Both the position numbers and the translations under genes were made by a program. Positions 24,614-37,457 of a stretch of DNA of 64,000 nucleotides are shown here, in pieces (position 1 is the stretch's first letter; every line of letters starts with the position of its first letter). Under the pieces are notes generated by a model, which worked only from the letters and a program-made list of their open reading frames with translations, was not told the DNA's origin and did not search any database. The stretch comes from Viscum album (Eukaryota; Streptophyta; Magnoliopsida; Santalales; Viscaceae), in assembly GCA_963277665.1 (NCBI GenBank), contig OY728137.1, positions 1,173,190,670 to 1,173,254,669 on the forward strand. Reading direction: 5' to 3'.

Positions 24614-26695
24614 TTCTTCATTTATGAATTATTCCTTTTTAATTCAACCTCTTGAACTGGTTAAAGGTTCATGATCCACAAAGTAATAACTCGTAGAATT
24701 ACTTCATGTGTAATAGTAAAATAGATATCTTAGTACTTTATATTTACATGGTTTATCTATAATATCCTACTCCTTGATACATTGGTTATACCCCCAATAC
24801 AGATTTTATACTAACAAAAAAAACATTTATAGCCCCAGAAAATCCCAATCTGATCAGTATAGAGTCCCACTATGTTCCTCCACTTATAGATTCTACTAGA
24901 AGATACAATTATCTTATATAATAAGTATCTATAACAGAAATATATTATTACCATCCTTGGTTTCTTCTTTACTACTTGGAAATGTGTTTTTCCTCCATGA
25001 GCAGATGGATTAGTAGGTTTGTATGTGTACTTCCTAATTAACTTCAACACTACTGGTCATGATACCTCCTCTATATCTTGAGTGATCTGGATCTTCTCCA
25101 CCTCCCCAAAAACTTGAGTTATAGGATGTGGCCTGGACTTGGATATTCTTCTTCTCCCCTCAATATTAAGTTTATTGGGATCTCTTCAAATTTCTCAAAG
25201 TATTCACAAACTCATGAAATTACAATATATTCTTCTTCACCTATATATTTCATTTATATTCACAATAATAATATCATGAATACAATTATCATCATTATCA
25301 AAGTACTTATTCCATCAATGTGGAAGCACCGTGATAATTAGAAGAAATTAATTCATTTTATCTAAATTTAGTAATAGAATCCTGAAATATCTCCTCAATA
25401 ATTCTAGATATTAAATAATTTTTAATATCATGGAATTATTCATCATAAAATACTCATTCAAATACCTAAAGTCATAGGTGTTCTTTACTACTCTGTGTGG
25501 TGAGTTTATAACCACAACCTCAATAAATATCACATTATTGTGATGTGTATCACATGAATCCCGATTAAAATGCATCATCATATTCAAATACTCTAAAGCA
25601 TCGGTTCTTCCTCTTTATTTATGTGGTTAGTGAATAACCATAATCATGAATGGTTTTCATGTATAATAAAAATAAGAGGCATGAATTTATCTTCCACATA
25701 ATTTTGTTCCATTTATTATTCATGTGGTCTTCCTCAATATTAATGTAATTATATAGAATAATATTCATATGAAATTCAATTTTCCTCCTCACCATTAGCC
25801 TATACATGGAACACATTAACTCTCATTCATTCCTCATGGTCTTCTCTAGTGAAACCAATACATGGATTCTTATAAATTGTAGCATGAATTTATGTTTATG
25901 CATTTTAGGAATGAATATTTCATGCATCAAGTTTCCTCATAATAACTTGTAAATTTTTTCATTCTTATTCTCAAACTATTATATACATACAAGTTAAATT
26001 CCATGCATATCTTGGTATTTTAATATCACCAATGAAAAAAATCATCATTAGATAAAAAACACAACTTAAAGCTTCTATAAATTATTAATGGAAGTAAGTA
26101 TCACATGCATGAAACTTGAACTCCACTTGATGCATGTATCAAGAACACAATGATAAAATCTCATGGGTGATGTGATCTATGTGATCATCAAAGGATGATG
26201 CTACTTGATTTATAGACATGGCTCGACATGATCAAAAAATGATGAATTGATCTTAGGAGGATGTAGAAGCTTGATCATCTACATCCATAAAATACCTATT
26301 CTTGATGAGTATCCTCACAAAAGATCCATACTAATGAAATATATGCACATACCCATGGTGTATTCTGCCTCACATGCATCATTCACCTCCTGTGCACCCT
26401 GCATGAAAACATTCCTACTTATGTTGCTAATCTGCCTCTTAGGGTATCAATGTGGTCTGGTTTCCACGTAGTGATCCATTTTCCCATATGATCGGTTGAT
26501 ATGGCCCCTTGACTTTCTTGGATTTGGCTATATTTTTTACAAAACTCTTATCAAAATATTTAGTAAATTATATATAAAATTTAAATGAAAATGGACTTTA
26601 TGTGATAAACGTTTTCATGGTCTACATTAAATCAACTTCTTAAGTCATCTCATGTATCAATGCTCACCAACTCAATGCATATTTACTCGTTGAAA
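24614..26695 (-). repeat. Left LTR of element B, main part (3' LTR in element orientation)
   Basis: Matches the right LTR of B block by block, e.g. 'tcccactatgttcctccact' at about 24867 with 'tcccactatattcctccact' at about 30330, and 'gatgtgtatcacatgaatcc' at about 25542 with 'gatgtgtatcacatgattcc' at about 31004. It lacks the hAT-like insertion F, and about 560 bases present in the right copy near 31830-32390. The right edge near 26695 is approximate. Confidence 0.65.
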
Positions 26696-29600
26696 AAATA
26701 TTCAATACTTTGGATATACAACCTAAAAATTTTTATTTTCTTGGTCAATGTAATCACACATCATTAAATTCAATATATGTGTTCATTTCTTTCTCCGAAT
26801 TATTGGAAAACAATGTAAAGGAACTTGCAAGGAGTCTTATAATATTTTTTTCTTCACATAAACAGATTATCTTCTATTTTAGTGTCTTTTATTGATAAAT
26901 TTTCAAGGTATTATATCACATATTTTCTTACTAAAAAAGATTTAATTATTCAACTCTAAGTCTTCATGGATTAATTTAGTGTAGAAAACAAGAGAGATAT
27001 AATCAAGGTTATCTATGTTGTCCATAAAAACTCATATATGTGATACCATGCCTGAATCTTATCAAATTTCTCAAAATAGGGGATATTTAATTATAGATTT
27101 TTAGAAATATTTTATCTTTCACACAATTCAAAAAGCACATTAAAAAATTTTAAGTGTATATAATGTAACTCAACCTTAGTATCACATACTTCTATAACCA
27201 ACACACTCCCTTAATAATTGAATATAATACACTCCTAAAAAGGACTATGAGTGTTATTTTTCATACCTATTTCTCTAATTCTACAAGTTATCCATAAATT
27301 CTAGATTTACTAGAATACATATTTTGGAAGCTTTATTCTCATGTTTTTCTCCTTTTCAAGGGATTCATTTATATTCTTCCTTTTTATAGTATTTAGTAGA
27401 CTCTATGAAGATTAATCTTCCTTACACTATCCAAGAATGACAACCTCAACCATTCTCCTTAAATTCCCTAAAAGTTAGCACAAATAAACAAGAATAGGGA
27501 ATAATAAGGGACCTATTTGTACTTTAAATGTAGCACTTAGGATGAGAGTTTCCTCTTAATGTATTCCATTATTTCCTTCCAATATCCTAACTTTTATTCT
27601 TGTCATCATGTTGTTTTTCTCATTTTTTTTCTTGAACTGATTCCTTGGTTAAAGTAGTTTTCACCTTAGATATCAAGGTAAGTTCTTTTCCTGATGTTTA
27701 TATTTTCTTCATACACTTTACACTTTATTCTTGAGATGGCAGGATAGTAAGACAATCCTTTGACCTATAACCATCTTTCTCACACCTATTACACTTTTCT
27801 TGAATTTTCATGTCACCACTTGTGGATTACTTCTCAAGAACTTCTATATTATATTTTGTTACTAAATTATTTACTTTTTCTATAGAATTTTCCTTATCTT
27901 CTTCCTTTTCATTTTCCTTCTCCAATTTATTATTCTGAATTTCTAGGAACTCTATGAAATACACAACATATTTGGTATTTTATTATGAATTCTTGTTATG
28001 ACTCGGTTGGACATTATTCTTTTTTGATAATTCATCCCTTTTTCACAATAGGTAATTTATACTTGTAGTCTAGTAATTCATACTATAGATTTGTGACCCA
28101 CTTGTACACATCTTCCTCACACTTCCTCTAAATACCCAAATGTATTTTGGGTGGTCAAATTAGTTACATATCTAGTCACATATTTATTTATTTGAGAATT
28201 ATCCCTCATCTTCTCACAAAATATCCCCATTGGTTATTATATTTTTCCTAATATAGAATATTAAACCAATAATAATAGTCTTTCTATCTATACCTCCCAC
28301 AAATATAGAAAAAGACTTTAAATTGCCTTATTTTTTTGGTTCCAGATCTATCCATAAAAAATTGTTTTCCCACTATAGTATTAACCTCTTATTTCATAAG
28401 GGAAGTGGTTTTCTTGAATTATTTATTCCTTCCTTTAGAGTGGAATCTTTCCTCTCATTCTACATGATTTAGACCTCCCCATATTTTCTTTTAATTCCTT
28501 CACTATTAGAGATAACACGTCATTTTTCAAATAGATTGGGTGAAGTTTTACCTTTTCCCTTCAACCCTTTTTCCTAAATAGATTGAGAAGAATATAATTT
28601 AATTTCAAATGATTTGTTGATATATTTTCTAAAAATGTTCAAATAATAACTAATAGTGTGACATATGGAATATGTATTTATTACTCCTTCTAAATCATCC
28701 TATCATAAAGATCGACCACTATTATCTCAAGTTCATCCACCCTTAACATATAATTTTTAATTTCATTAATGTAGATTGATTCCTTATTGATCAGATCCTC
28801 CTTTTATTCATCTACATTGTTTTTATCCTTCATATCTTCTTCTTTTCTTTATTTAGTTGTGTAATATATTAAAGATGGGATTCTGATTTTCATTTTAGTT
28901 CTAACTCAAGTTTTTCCTCTCCTCTCTATTATCATTACTACTTGATGAATAAAAGTATTTATTTATATGAGAAAAGAAACCAAATTCATCAACCTAAGAA
29001 CAACTTGATGATGAATATTGATTTTTCTTCCTCGTTAAATTATTCTTATTACTACTAAAGTGTTTTTTATTCTTATTATCCATACCCAATTTTTTCTGTG
29101 AGGTATCTCATCCTCATATAATCCTGATTCTTCTTTCTTATTCATTAGATAATTTTTAGAAAAATGACCAGAGTCACCATAGTTGTAACATGTTATTGGT
29201 TGCTTAATCTTTCCTTTCCACTTTCCATTTTTTAGTCATTTTGAAATAAAATTGATAATTTTATTAAATTCTTCATTATTATCATCCCTATTTGAATAAC
29301 ATAATTCAAAAACTACTTTAGTTTTATCTTTTTTCATGGATTAAAAATTTGTCTCATCTTTTTCTATATTCTTGAAAACCATAATTTTCCTCATTTCATA
29401 TGAAATGAGTATACTATGTAACTCATATACTATCAATTATTCTTTGTCTTCTAGGTTTGACACATGCATATCAATTTGATCTAGAAAGTTTCTCATTATC
29501 TTCTTGATAATGATAGTATCTTCGAGCTTCTCACTAAACCCTTTAATATTTTTCACTATCTCATTGACTATTTTAAAGTATTATTAAATGGTCTCATCAT

Positions 29601-29980
29601 ATACCATTTTAAATATATTCAAATATAATCCTCTAAAATTTTAGTTTGGCTTATCTAACTCTTATATTTATTTCAAAGATACTTCTTAATTTATCCTAGA
29701 TTTCCATGGTAGTGTGGAGAACAATAAATTTTGTGTAAACATTTTTAGATAGAGACATCAAGATGACATTTTTTTCTTTATATCCATCTCAATATTCCAC
29801 TTTTCACCGTGTTTCATAGGATATTTTTTAGTAATAGGTGAAACGCATATTATGGAAGCATCTTTAAATTATTATTTGAGTGAAAGGAGGAAGGAGGGAA
29901 TTCAATTCACCTAACTATGATAATTCATGCAGTTAAATATAGGAACTCCTTGTCTATTAAAAGAGTTTAGTTTTTTCCAT
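26696..29980 (-). pseudogene. SIRE-like Gag remnant with two degenerate zinc knuckles (element B)
   Basis: Read on the minus strand from an ATG at 29980 (MEKTKLF), 41 bases past the primer site. The early part carries the SIRE Gag pattern, with 'MKHGEKWNI' and 'MSLSKNVYTKF' followed by a 'TTMEI(W)DKL' type segment (UBN2-like region), then 'LHSILISYEMRKIM' (usual 'L.GTL..YEMR'). A knuckle at 29149-29190 reads CYNYGDSGHFSKNY; the second and last Cys are Tyr. Lys/Glu-rich sequence follows, with a second knuckle at 27752-27793, CNRCEKDGYRSKDC, where His is replaced by Tyr. Stops are frequent. I found no protease, integrase, RT or RNase H between 26696 and 29000, so the element seems to be gag-only. 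The 5' half assignment is firm; the 3' part is little more than charged, coiled-coil-like sequence. Confidence 0.6.
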
Positions 29981-30020
29981 TATCAATTAATTATTTGGAT
30001 ATTTAATAGGGAACCTTCCA

Positions 30021-30030
30021 TCTGATACCA
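30021..30030 (-). other. Primer binding site of element B
   Basis: The reverse complement reads TGGTATCAGA, the start of the initiator tRNA-Met site. It lies two bases from the LTR terminus, which in element orientation reads ...GGGGAACTACA. This fixes both the LTR end (30033) and the minus orientation. Confidence 0.75.
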
Positions 30031-32477
30031 CTTGTAGTTCCCCATGATGGATAGAACACTGAGAGAAGGGGCTGAATTAGTGTTCTTCATTTACATATTC
30101 TTCATTTTTAATTAAACCTCTCAAAATAGTTAAGGTTTATGATCCACATAGTAATAAATCACAACCTCACTTCTTGTGAAATAGTATGAGAAATCTCAGT
30201 GCATGGTATTTACAAGGTTTATTTAGAATATCCTACTCCATGTTACATTGGTTAGATCCCCCAACACAAAATCTCCACTATCAAACCAGTGTTAACATCC
30301 ACATACAATCCCATTCTAATTAACATAGATTCCCACTATATTCCTCCACTTATAGAGTCCATTAGAAGTTACACTTATCTTCTAAAATGAGGATCCATAT
30401 AGAAAGATATTCTTCCTCTCCTTGGTTACTTATTAACTACTTGGTAGTCTAATCTTCCTCCATGAGAAGATGCATAAGTAGTTCTGCACATGTACTTCCC
30501 CAAGAAAATTAGCACTATTTGTCTTGAGACATCCTCTATATGTTGAGAGGCCTAGATATTACTCACCTCCTTGAATACACAGGTTATTGGATGTGACCTG
30601 GCTTTGGGTATTCTTCTCTTCTTAATACTAGGTATATCGGGCTCTCTTAGAATTATTCAATGTATGCACAGAGTCATACAATTAAAGCATATTATTTATC
30701 ACCTATATATTTCATTTATATTCACAATAGTAATATTTTGAATATAATTATCATAATTATCATAGTATTTATTCCATCAATATAGAAACACCAAGATAAT
30801 TTCCAGTATGTAATTCGTCTTATTTTAATTCAGCTAAAGAATCATAAATTATATCCTCATTAATTATGGATTTTAATTCATGTTTAGTATCGCAGAATTA
30901 TGAATCATCAAATGTTAATTCAAATACTCGAAGGCTTGGGTATTATTCTCTACTCTACGTAGTTAATTATAACCTTAATCTTAAAAAAAATATTACATTA
31001 TTGTGATGTGTATCACATGATTCCCACGTTAAATACTTCATCATATTCAAATACCTGAAAGGGTCAATTATTCATATTTCTTTATGTGCTTAATGAATAA
31101 CTAGAATCATGTATGGATTTTATGTATCATAACTTTATACAGCCTGTATTTATCTTCTACAACAATTTTGTTCCATTTATTATTCACGCTCCTTCATATT
31201 CATTTAATTCGAAAGAAAAATATTTAAGTGGAATTTATTTTTCTTCCTTTTCATTAGAGTATACATAGAATACATTTACTCTCATACATTCACCATGGTA
31301 TTATTAGGTAAAAATAATTCATGGATTCATCTCAATCATAGAATGAATTTATGTTTATGCATGGTAGGAATGCATGAGTGCTTCATGCATCAAGTTTCCT
31401 TATAATGAGCCATAAGTGATGCCTTTCTTCTTCTCAAATGGTTTATATACATGGAATTGAAACTATATGTATATCTTAGTATTTTTATCTCAACCATACA
31501 AAAATTAAGTTTCATAATTGGAGAAAAACACAGTTATAAGATTCTGTAGGATCATGCATGGCAGTACGTATGACATGCATGAATCTTGGACTCCCCTTAT
31601 TTCATGTATCAAAATTATAATAATAGAATCTCATGGAAGACGTGATCTGCATGACCATAAAAGGATGATGAGACATGGTTTATGGATATGGATAAGCATG
31701 ATCTCAACATGATGGATTGATCTTAATACGATGAACCAGCTTGATCATATTCATCTCTTGGAAGATTTATTCTTAATGAGTATGCTCACAAAAGATCTAT
31801 ACTAATAGAAGATATCCATGGAATTTCATCCTCATATAAGATTTGTGCAAGTCTTATCATGTAATCTAATCTATATAGAAGATATTTCTTTAGGGAAGAC
31901 CCATGAATAGTTTATACTAAACTCATGGAAGGTCTACATTATCCTCAATTATCCTATGCATACAAGATTAATTCCATATAAAAGATAACTTTTACACTCA
32001 TGGAATAATTGTTTGTGTGGAGGCTAGACACTCATGAAATAAGCACAAAACTTCACAAAAGGACCTTATATAATATATATGAAGGAATAAATCTTTGATC
32101 TTGGGATGAGAGGCCAGTCTCAACTCAAAAATTCATCATGCAGAGAAACCAATTCTTGGAGGTAGAAGATAATTGCAAGGAATGATCAGATGACTCAAAA
32201 TGATTCAATCAGATAGCTAAATTTCATTTTGTGTTTTAAATCATAGAGTAATAATAATCATGTTCCAAAGTTCCACATTGTTTTTTTTCTTAAAACTGAC
32301 ACTCGTTTATATAAAAACTTATTCCCTTATCCCCTCAATGGGAGTAATTGGGTCTACTCCAGAACACTCACAAACACATTCCCATGTTTTTTTCCACCTT
32401 GTATACACCATGAACCTCCTACATAGCCTGCATGAACACCCACTTCCCTATGCAGGTTCTCTACCTCTCAAACTAGA

Positions 32478-33681
32478 TAAGGGTGTCCAAAACCAACCCA
32501 ACCCAATCGACCCGATCCGACCGACCAGGTTGGTTTGGGTTGAGTCAAGTTACATAATTAATATGTTTGGTTTGGTTTTTGTTGGTATGACCTTTAAAGG
32601 GTAAGTTTGGGTTTGGAAGATTTTTTACCAACCCGACCTAACTAACCTAATTAAATTAGATCCCTCCTATTACTTCACTCCACCCTCTTACCCCTACCAA
32701 CACCTCACCTCATCTTATCCATCAAATCAAATGATCCCATAAATCATTAATATCCTCTCTTTTACCCTCCCTATATTGTACACTATCATATAAGTCTTTA
32801 ATCTTTCATTACACATTCTCATTCCCCCTCCCTCCCTCCCTCCCACCCTCCCTCCTCCTTCCCTCTCTCTACCCTCCCCACCCCAGTCCCATCCATGCCT
32901 CTCTACAGTGTTGACTCCATCCCCACCATCCACCTTACTCCTCGCCTAGCTTCCTCACTAATTTCACCTTTTCCCCACCTCCCCACCAATCATGTCAGAA
33001 CTTACTTTCATTTTCTGCAGGTACCTTTCCACCACCCCACTATGATACACTATCAACAACACTCCTCATTCTCCTGCCTGATTCCCACAGGGAGATAAAG
33101 GTGAGTGGGGAGGTTTGATTTAAATTTATTTTCTATAATAAAGATTATTGTTTTTCAATATTCTATATACTTGTGAATAAGATATGGAATTAACTATTTT
33201 TTTAGTATGTTAGGATCTGTTTTCTATGTGGGCTATTACATGATCCCTTTTCTTTGTATTTAGTGATTTTTATATACACATTCATTCTTAGATATACTTC
33301 CATGAATGGAATTACAACCATATTGGTTATTCATTTGTTTTTATAGTGAATTGTTTTTTATTTTAAAACAATTAAAGATAGCATTTTATTTTGAATTAAA
33401 AGGGAATTTGCTAAGAGATCCAATATTTTCTTCTTTTTTTATATCATGTGTTTTGTTTTTATTTATAGTTAATTGTTTTTTATTTTAAAATAAAACCTTC
33501 ATATTCACATGCTAACCCAATCAACCCAACTCAACCCAGCCTGACCCCTTACGAGTTGGGTCAGGTTGGGTCTTCAGAACATAATTCTTATAACCAGACC
33601 TGGCCCGACCCAACCTCTTTTTATTGAATTGGGTCCAAAATTCATCTCAACCCAAACTAACCTAACCCATAGACACCCCTA
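32478..33681. mobile_element. Element F: hAT-like non-autonomous insertion
   Basis: Ends are inverted: left 'taagggtgtccaaaacc', right 'ccatagacacccctа' read in reverse as 'taggggtgtctatgg'. Both ends then run into 'aacccaacccaa'-type repeats (left 32497-32550, right 33512-33670), the pattern of plant hAT small elements with TAGGGGTGTC termini. The left LTR copy of B is empty at this site ('ctgcctcttagggtatcaatg' region, about 26429), which proves insertion. An 8-bp target duplication expected for hAT was not clear. It has no transposase frame; the interior has a (CCCT)n tract and AT-rich sequence. Confidence 0.6.
32822..32890. repeat. (CCCT)n-type microsatellite
   Basis: Runs of 'ccctccctccctccctccc' and related pyrimidine repeats in element F. 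The overlapping minus-strand Gly/Arg-rich frame is only its shadow. Confidence 0.75.
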
Positions 33682-33936
33682 GGGCTATCCATGTGGGCTA
33701 GTTACCAAATGGTGATCCATTCCCCCATATGAACGGTTGATTTGGCCCATTATTTTTCTTGTATTTGGATATATTTCTTACAAAAATCTTATAAAAACAT
33801 TTACTAATTATTCATAAAAATCCAATTCCAAATATTCTTCATACAATAAATATTTTTGTGGTCTTCTTCAAATCAACTTCTTCAATCATATCTTATAGGA
33901 ATTATCACCAACATAACACATATTGAATCATTGATA

Positions 33937-36440
33937 ATAAATGAAATGCGTATTCTCAGTATGGTCTCTTGATCTCATTCATTTAGATCTTTTTGGGCTT
34001 ATACAACCTACTAGTTTAGGTGGAAAATTATATTGTTTTTTCATTTCTAGGGTTTTTAGTAGATAGCATGGGTTTATTTTCTTACACTTAAATATAAAAG
34101 TTTATCAAAGTTTTTTACTTATTTTAAATTAGTTAAAATGATAAAGTTAAATTAATTAAATTAATTACAAGTGTTCATGATGGGGAATTATAGAATCTAT
34201 AATTTTCATAGTTTTGTGAAGAAAGTATCTATTTTCATAATTTTCAATCTTCTAGATCACCAAAATAAAATGGTATTATTGAAAGGAATAATATAAAACT
34301 TCAATAGATAATTTGAACCATGTTAAATTAATTTAATCATTCTAAATATTTTTGGATAGAAGCTGTGAATATAGGTTTTAATTTTTCTAATAGAGTTTTT
34401 CTTAGAATCTTATTAAAGAAAACACCGTATGAATTTTGGTGGGATAGAAAACCAAATATTGGATATTTTAGTGTTTTTGGTTATAAATTATGTATCATAT
34501 AAACCAAGGATGATTTAGATATGTTTGATTTAAAAACTGATGAAGGTATTTTATTTGGATATTCAAATAATATTAAAGCTTATATAGTTTATAATAAATG
34601 AACCATGGTTTTTAAAAAATCAATTAATGTCAAGTTTTATGAAAAATCATTGAGAAAAATGGGAAATGATTTAAATCAACTTAAGGATAAATTTTGAGAT
34701 TTTAATTTTGATGAGTAAAAATCTCAAAATAGAGATGCACATGTTGAGGGGGAGTATATTCCTTCTCAATATGAACCTATTTTTGAAAAATATTGGAAGA
34801 GTCATATGGATCATCATTTATATAAAGTTATTGGAAATATTGAATAAAATGTTCAATCAAGGAGATCTATTATGAATATTTATGTTTATCAGGTTTTTAT
34901 TTTATATTTTTTACCTAATGATGTTAAAGAAGCTTTAAATTATTCTAATCAGATCTTGTCTATTCAAGATGAGATAAATTATTTTACTAGAAATAGTGTG
35001 TGGACATTGGTTATTCCACCTAATAATTATCATGTCATTGGAACCAAATGGATATTTAGAAACAAGCATGATGAATTTGGAAATATTATTAAAAATAAAG
35101 CTATATTGGTTACTCAAGGTTATTATAAAGAAGAAAGAATTTATTTTTAAGAATCTTGTGCACATGTTGTTAGGTTATAATAAAATATAATATTATTAGA
35201 TTATGATGTTTTTCATGGTTTTAAATTGTTTCAAATGGATATCAAAAGTTATTTTTAAAATAGTTATATTTATAAAGAAGTATATGTTAGATATCCCCTA
35301 TATTTGAGAATGAGAATCATCCTAATCATGTTTTAAAATTTTCTAAGTTTTTATATGGTTTAAAATAAGCTTCTAGATGTTAGTAAGAGAGGTTATAAAG
35401 TTTTATTTAAAAAAAAGTTTTAAAAATGAAAATGTTGATCCTGATTTATTTATTATTAAATGTTATGATGATATTTTTATTATTCTCATCTATATTGAAG
35501 ATATAATATTTGGATATTCATGTGAAAATATTTGAAATGAATTTTTGGAATTTATGACTTCTAAATTTGATATAGTATGATGGGAGTAATTAAATTCTTT
35601 CTTAATCTTAAAATTTTTCAAATAAATGATGTCATATTTCTTAATCAATCAAAGTATTCTAAAAATTTGGTTTAAAGTTGATTAGATTCATGTAAAAGTA
35701 TGAATACCCCCCATGAATACTAATTGTAAATTAGATTTATATGAATATGGAAAATATATTTATATTAAATCTTATGGAGGTGTGATTGGTAGTTTATTAT
35801 ATATAATTGTTTCATGGTCTGATTTAATGTTTTTAGTTTTCTTGTGTACTATATTTTAAAATAATCCTAAATAAAGTAAATAAAATATTTTTAAGTGTAT
35901 TATTAGATATGTTAAATGAACTTTAAATCTTGGTTTGTTTTACCCTTCTAAATATTATTTTAATTTTATTTTCTATTCTGATTTTCATTTTTGTGGATGA
36001 AAGATAGATAGAAAAATCACATCAGATATGTATCATTTTCATAGAAAATGTTTAGTTTTATAGCGTTTAATGAAACAAAATTGTGTTTCTCCTCTTACTT
36101 CTTAGAGTGAATATATAATTGTTATATCTTGTTGCTCATAATCATTATAGATAAAACAAACACTTTTTTATTGTGGTTTTAATTTTCAAATAATACCTAT
36201 TTATTATGATAATACTAAAACTATTTTAATCTATAAAAATCCGTTGAAGCACTCTAGAACAAATAATATTGATGTTAGATATCATTTTCATAGAGATCAT
36301 GTTCAAAAAGGAAATATACATCTTGAATATGTTTATACTTAAAATTAGCTAGAAAATATTTTTAATAAGGCTTCAGACTTATCTAAATTTGATAAAAGCA
36401 AATTTAAACTTGGTAGGATAGAAATATAACTTTTTTGAAT
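33937..36440 (+). pseudogene. SIRE-type copia integrase core, RT and RNase H (element A, 3' half)
   Basis: Resumes the integrase interrupted at 1726. At about 33965, SLDLIHLDLFGLIQPTSLGG matches the copia core ('LDLIHMDLFGP.RT.SLGG'). LDHQNKMVLLKG near 34255 replaces 'RTPQQNGVVERK', PYEFWWDRKPNIGYFSVFG at about 34427 is the usual 'PYELWK.RKPNISYFHVFG', and 'DEGIFLGYS' follows. RT at 34872-35150 has VWTLVIPPNNYHVIGTKWIF and KAILVTQGYYKEE (usual 'KARLVAQGY.QEEG'). The catalytic YVDD box appears as YIED near 35490-35500. RNase H ends with NPLKHSRTNNIDVRYHFHRD at about 36240 (usual 'NPVQHSRTKHIDIRHHF.RD'). Stops and shifts are numerous. Domain order PR-IN-RT-RH with the first half at 1-1725 defines a copia pol gene. 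Confidence 0.85.
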
Positions 36441-36960
36441 ATGTTTTAGGGGGTTTGAATAAGTTTATTAAGCTATATTTTTCAAATTTATTTAATTCTA
36501 GAATATTTTTTATCTAAAAGTTAAGAATTTATACACAAATTAGCATGTTATTTTAATGTTGTAAATTTTCTAGGGGATCCTTGATTGTGTATATTTAATT
36601 TTTAAACTATTATTTAGCTTTAAAAGTCATTTTAAGAGTTATTTTTCAATGTTTTCATCAAATGGTTTTCAAAATATGCGCATAATAGTTTTAAAAAACT
36701 TATAGCTTTGAATAGAAAATGTTTTTAAAGAAAGATAAGCTAAAATAAATGGGAATAATTTCTTAAATATATTTCTAAATTTATAACTATTAATTTTTTC
36801 CCAATATTTATTACTTTTTTTAGAGGGGGTTTATCACCGTGTTTCTATTAACATAAAGGAGGAGAATTTTTTTCTATTAGTATTTTTGATAATTTCAAAA
36901 GGGGAAAGAAAGCTTCTGAAATTATAATCTTTGTTTTGAAATTATCAAAAAGGGTTATAT
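36441..36960 (+). other. Spacer between pol and 3' LTR of element A with purine tracts
   Basis: No coding is seen. Purine-rich stretches at about 36856-36870 and 36898-36912 precede 'atcaaaaagggttata' at 36944-36959, the place of the SIRE 'ATCAAAAAGGGGGAGAT' purine tract. Confidence 0.55.
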
Positions 36961-37214
36961 TGTTGAGTGGCTATTTGAACCACTTTATGTTTTTCATAAT
37001 TAAAAAACGTCATTGTTTTCATTCCATCTAATATAATTACTATAGTGTTAATTGTTTCATCTTAAATTAAATGATTATATTTTCTCACAACATTGAAAAT
37101 ATTATCTATATTCTTTGAAAGCCTTATCTATGTTTATTAAAGTTATATTTCATGTAGAATAGTTATTTTTCATCAAGATATATAATATATTTAAAATTTG
37201 TAAAGTGAAATTCT

Positions 37215-37457
37215 CATACGTGACATTCGCCTATGTGATGGATTTTTGATACGTGAATTTGCATACGTATAAACATTGGATGCGTGAGTTTTCCTACATG
37301 AGATATTTTTCATACATGAATTCAGTTACATGAAAAATAAGCTTACATGAATTATTTTTGGATATGTAGACAAATTTTTTTACATAGATTACATTCATGT
37401 ATGTGAAAACTGCCTATGTAGAAAAATTCACCTACATGGTAAGATTTGTTTATGTGG
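37215..37457 (+). repeat. Short tandem array of TACGTGA/TACATGA motifs in the LTR of element A
   Basis: About a dozen copies of a T-A-C-G/A-T-G-(A/T) core spaced roughly 15-25 bases, for example 'tacgtga' at 37217, 'tacgtga' at 37250, 'tgcgtga' at 37280, 'tacatga' at 37295, 37313, 37327 and 37344, and 'tatgtga' at 37400. Confidence 0.65.

Larger units (their letters stand above)
1726..33936 (-). mobile_element. Element B: minus-strand SIRE-like LTR retrotransposon with gag only, heavily interrupted
   Basis: Two diverged direct copies of one LTR bracket a short interior of about 3.3 kb. The left copy is split (1726 to about 1773, then 24614 to about 26695); the right copy is 30033 to about 33936. 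The copies align over many blocks, for example 'cctcttgaactggttaaagg' at about 24649 with 'cctctcaaaatagttaaggt' at about 30116, and 'ggttgat(a/t)tggcccc' at about 26493 and 33735. The minus orientation is fixed by a tRNA-Met type primer site at 30021-30030 next to the right copy. The element lies within the integrase gene of element A. The right edge is imprecise (within about 20 bases) and no target duplication was resolved. Confidence 0.7.
30033..33936 (-). repeat. Right LTR of element B (5' LTR in element orientation), with insertion F
   Basis: About 3.9 kb including the 1.2-kb insertion F at 32478-33681. The terminus at 30033 is sharp. The other end near 33936 is judged from where similarity to the left copy fades ('ctcaccaactcaatgcatat' at about 26664, 'atcaccaacataacacatat' at about 33903) and where element A's integrase resumes. 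Confidence 0.65.

Noticed and set aside
32727..32933. Gly/Arg-rich minus-strand protein
   Set aside because: It is a translation of the (CCCT)n microsatellite.
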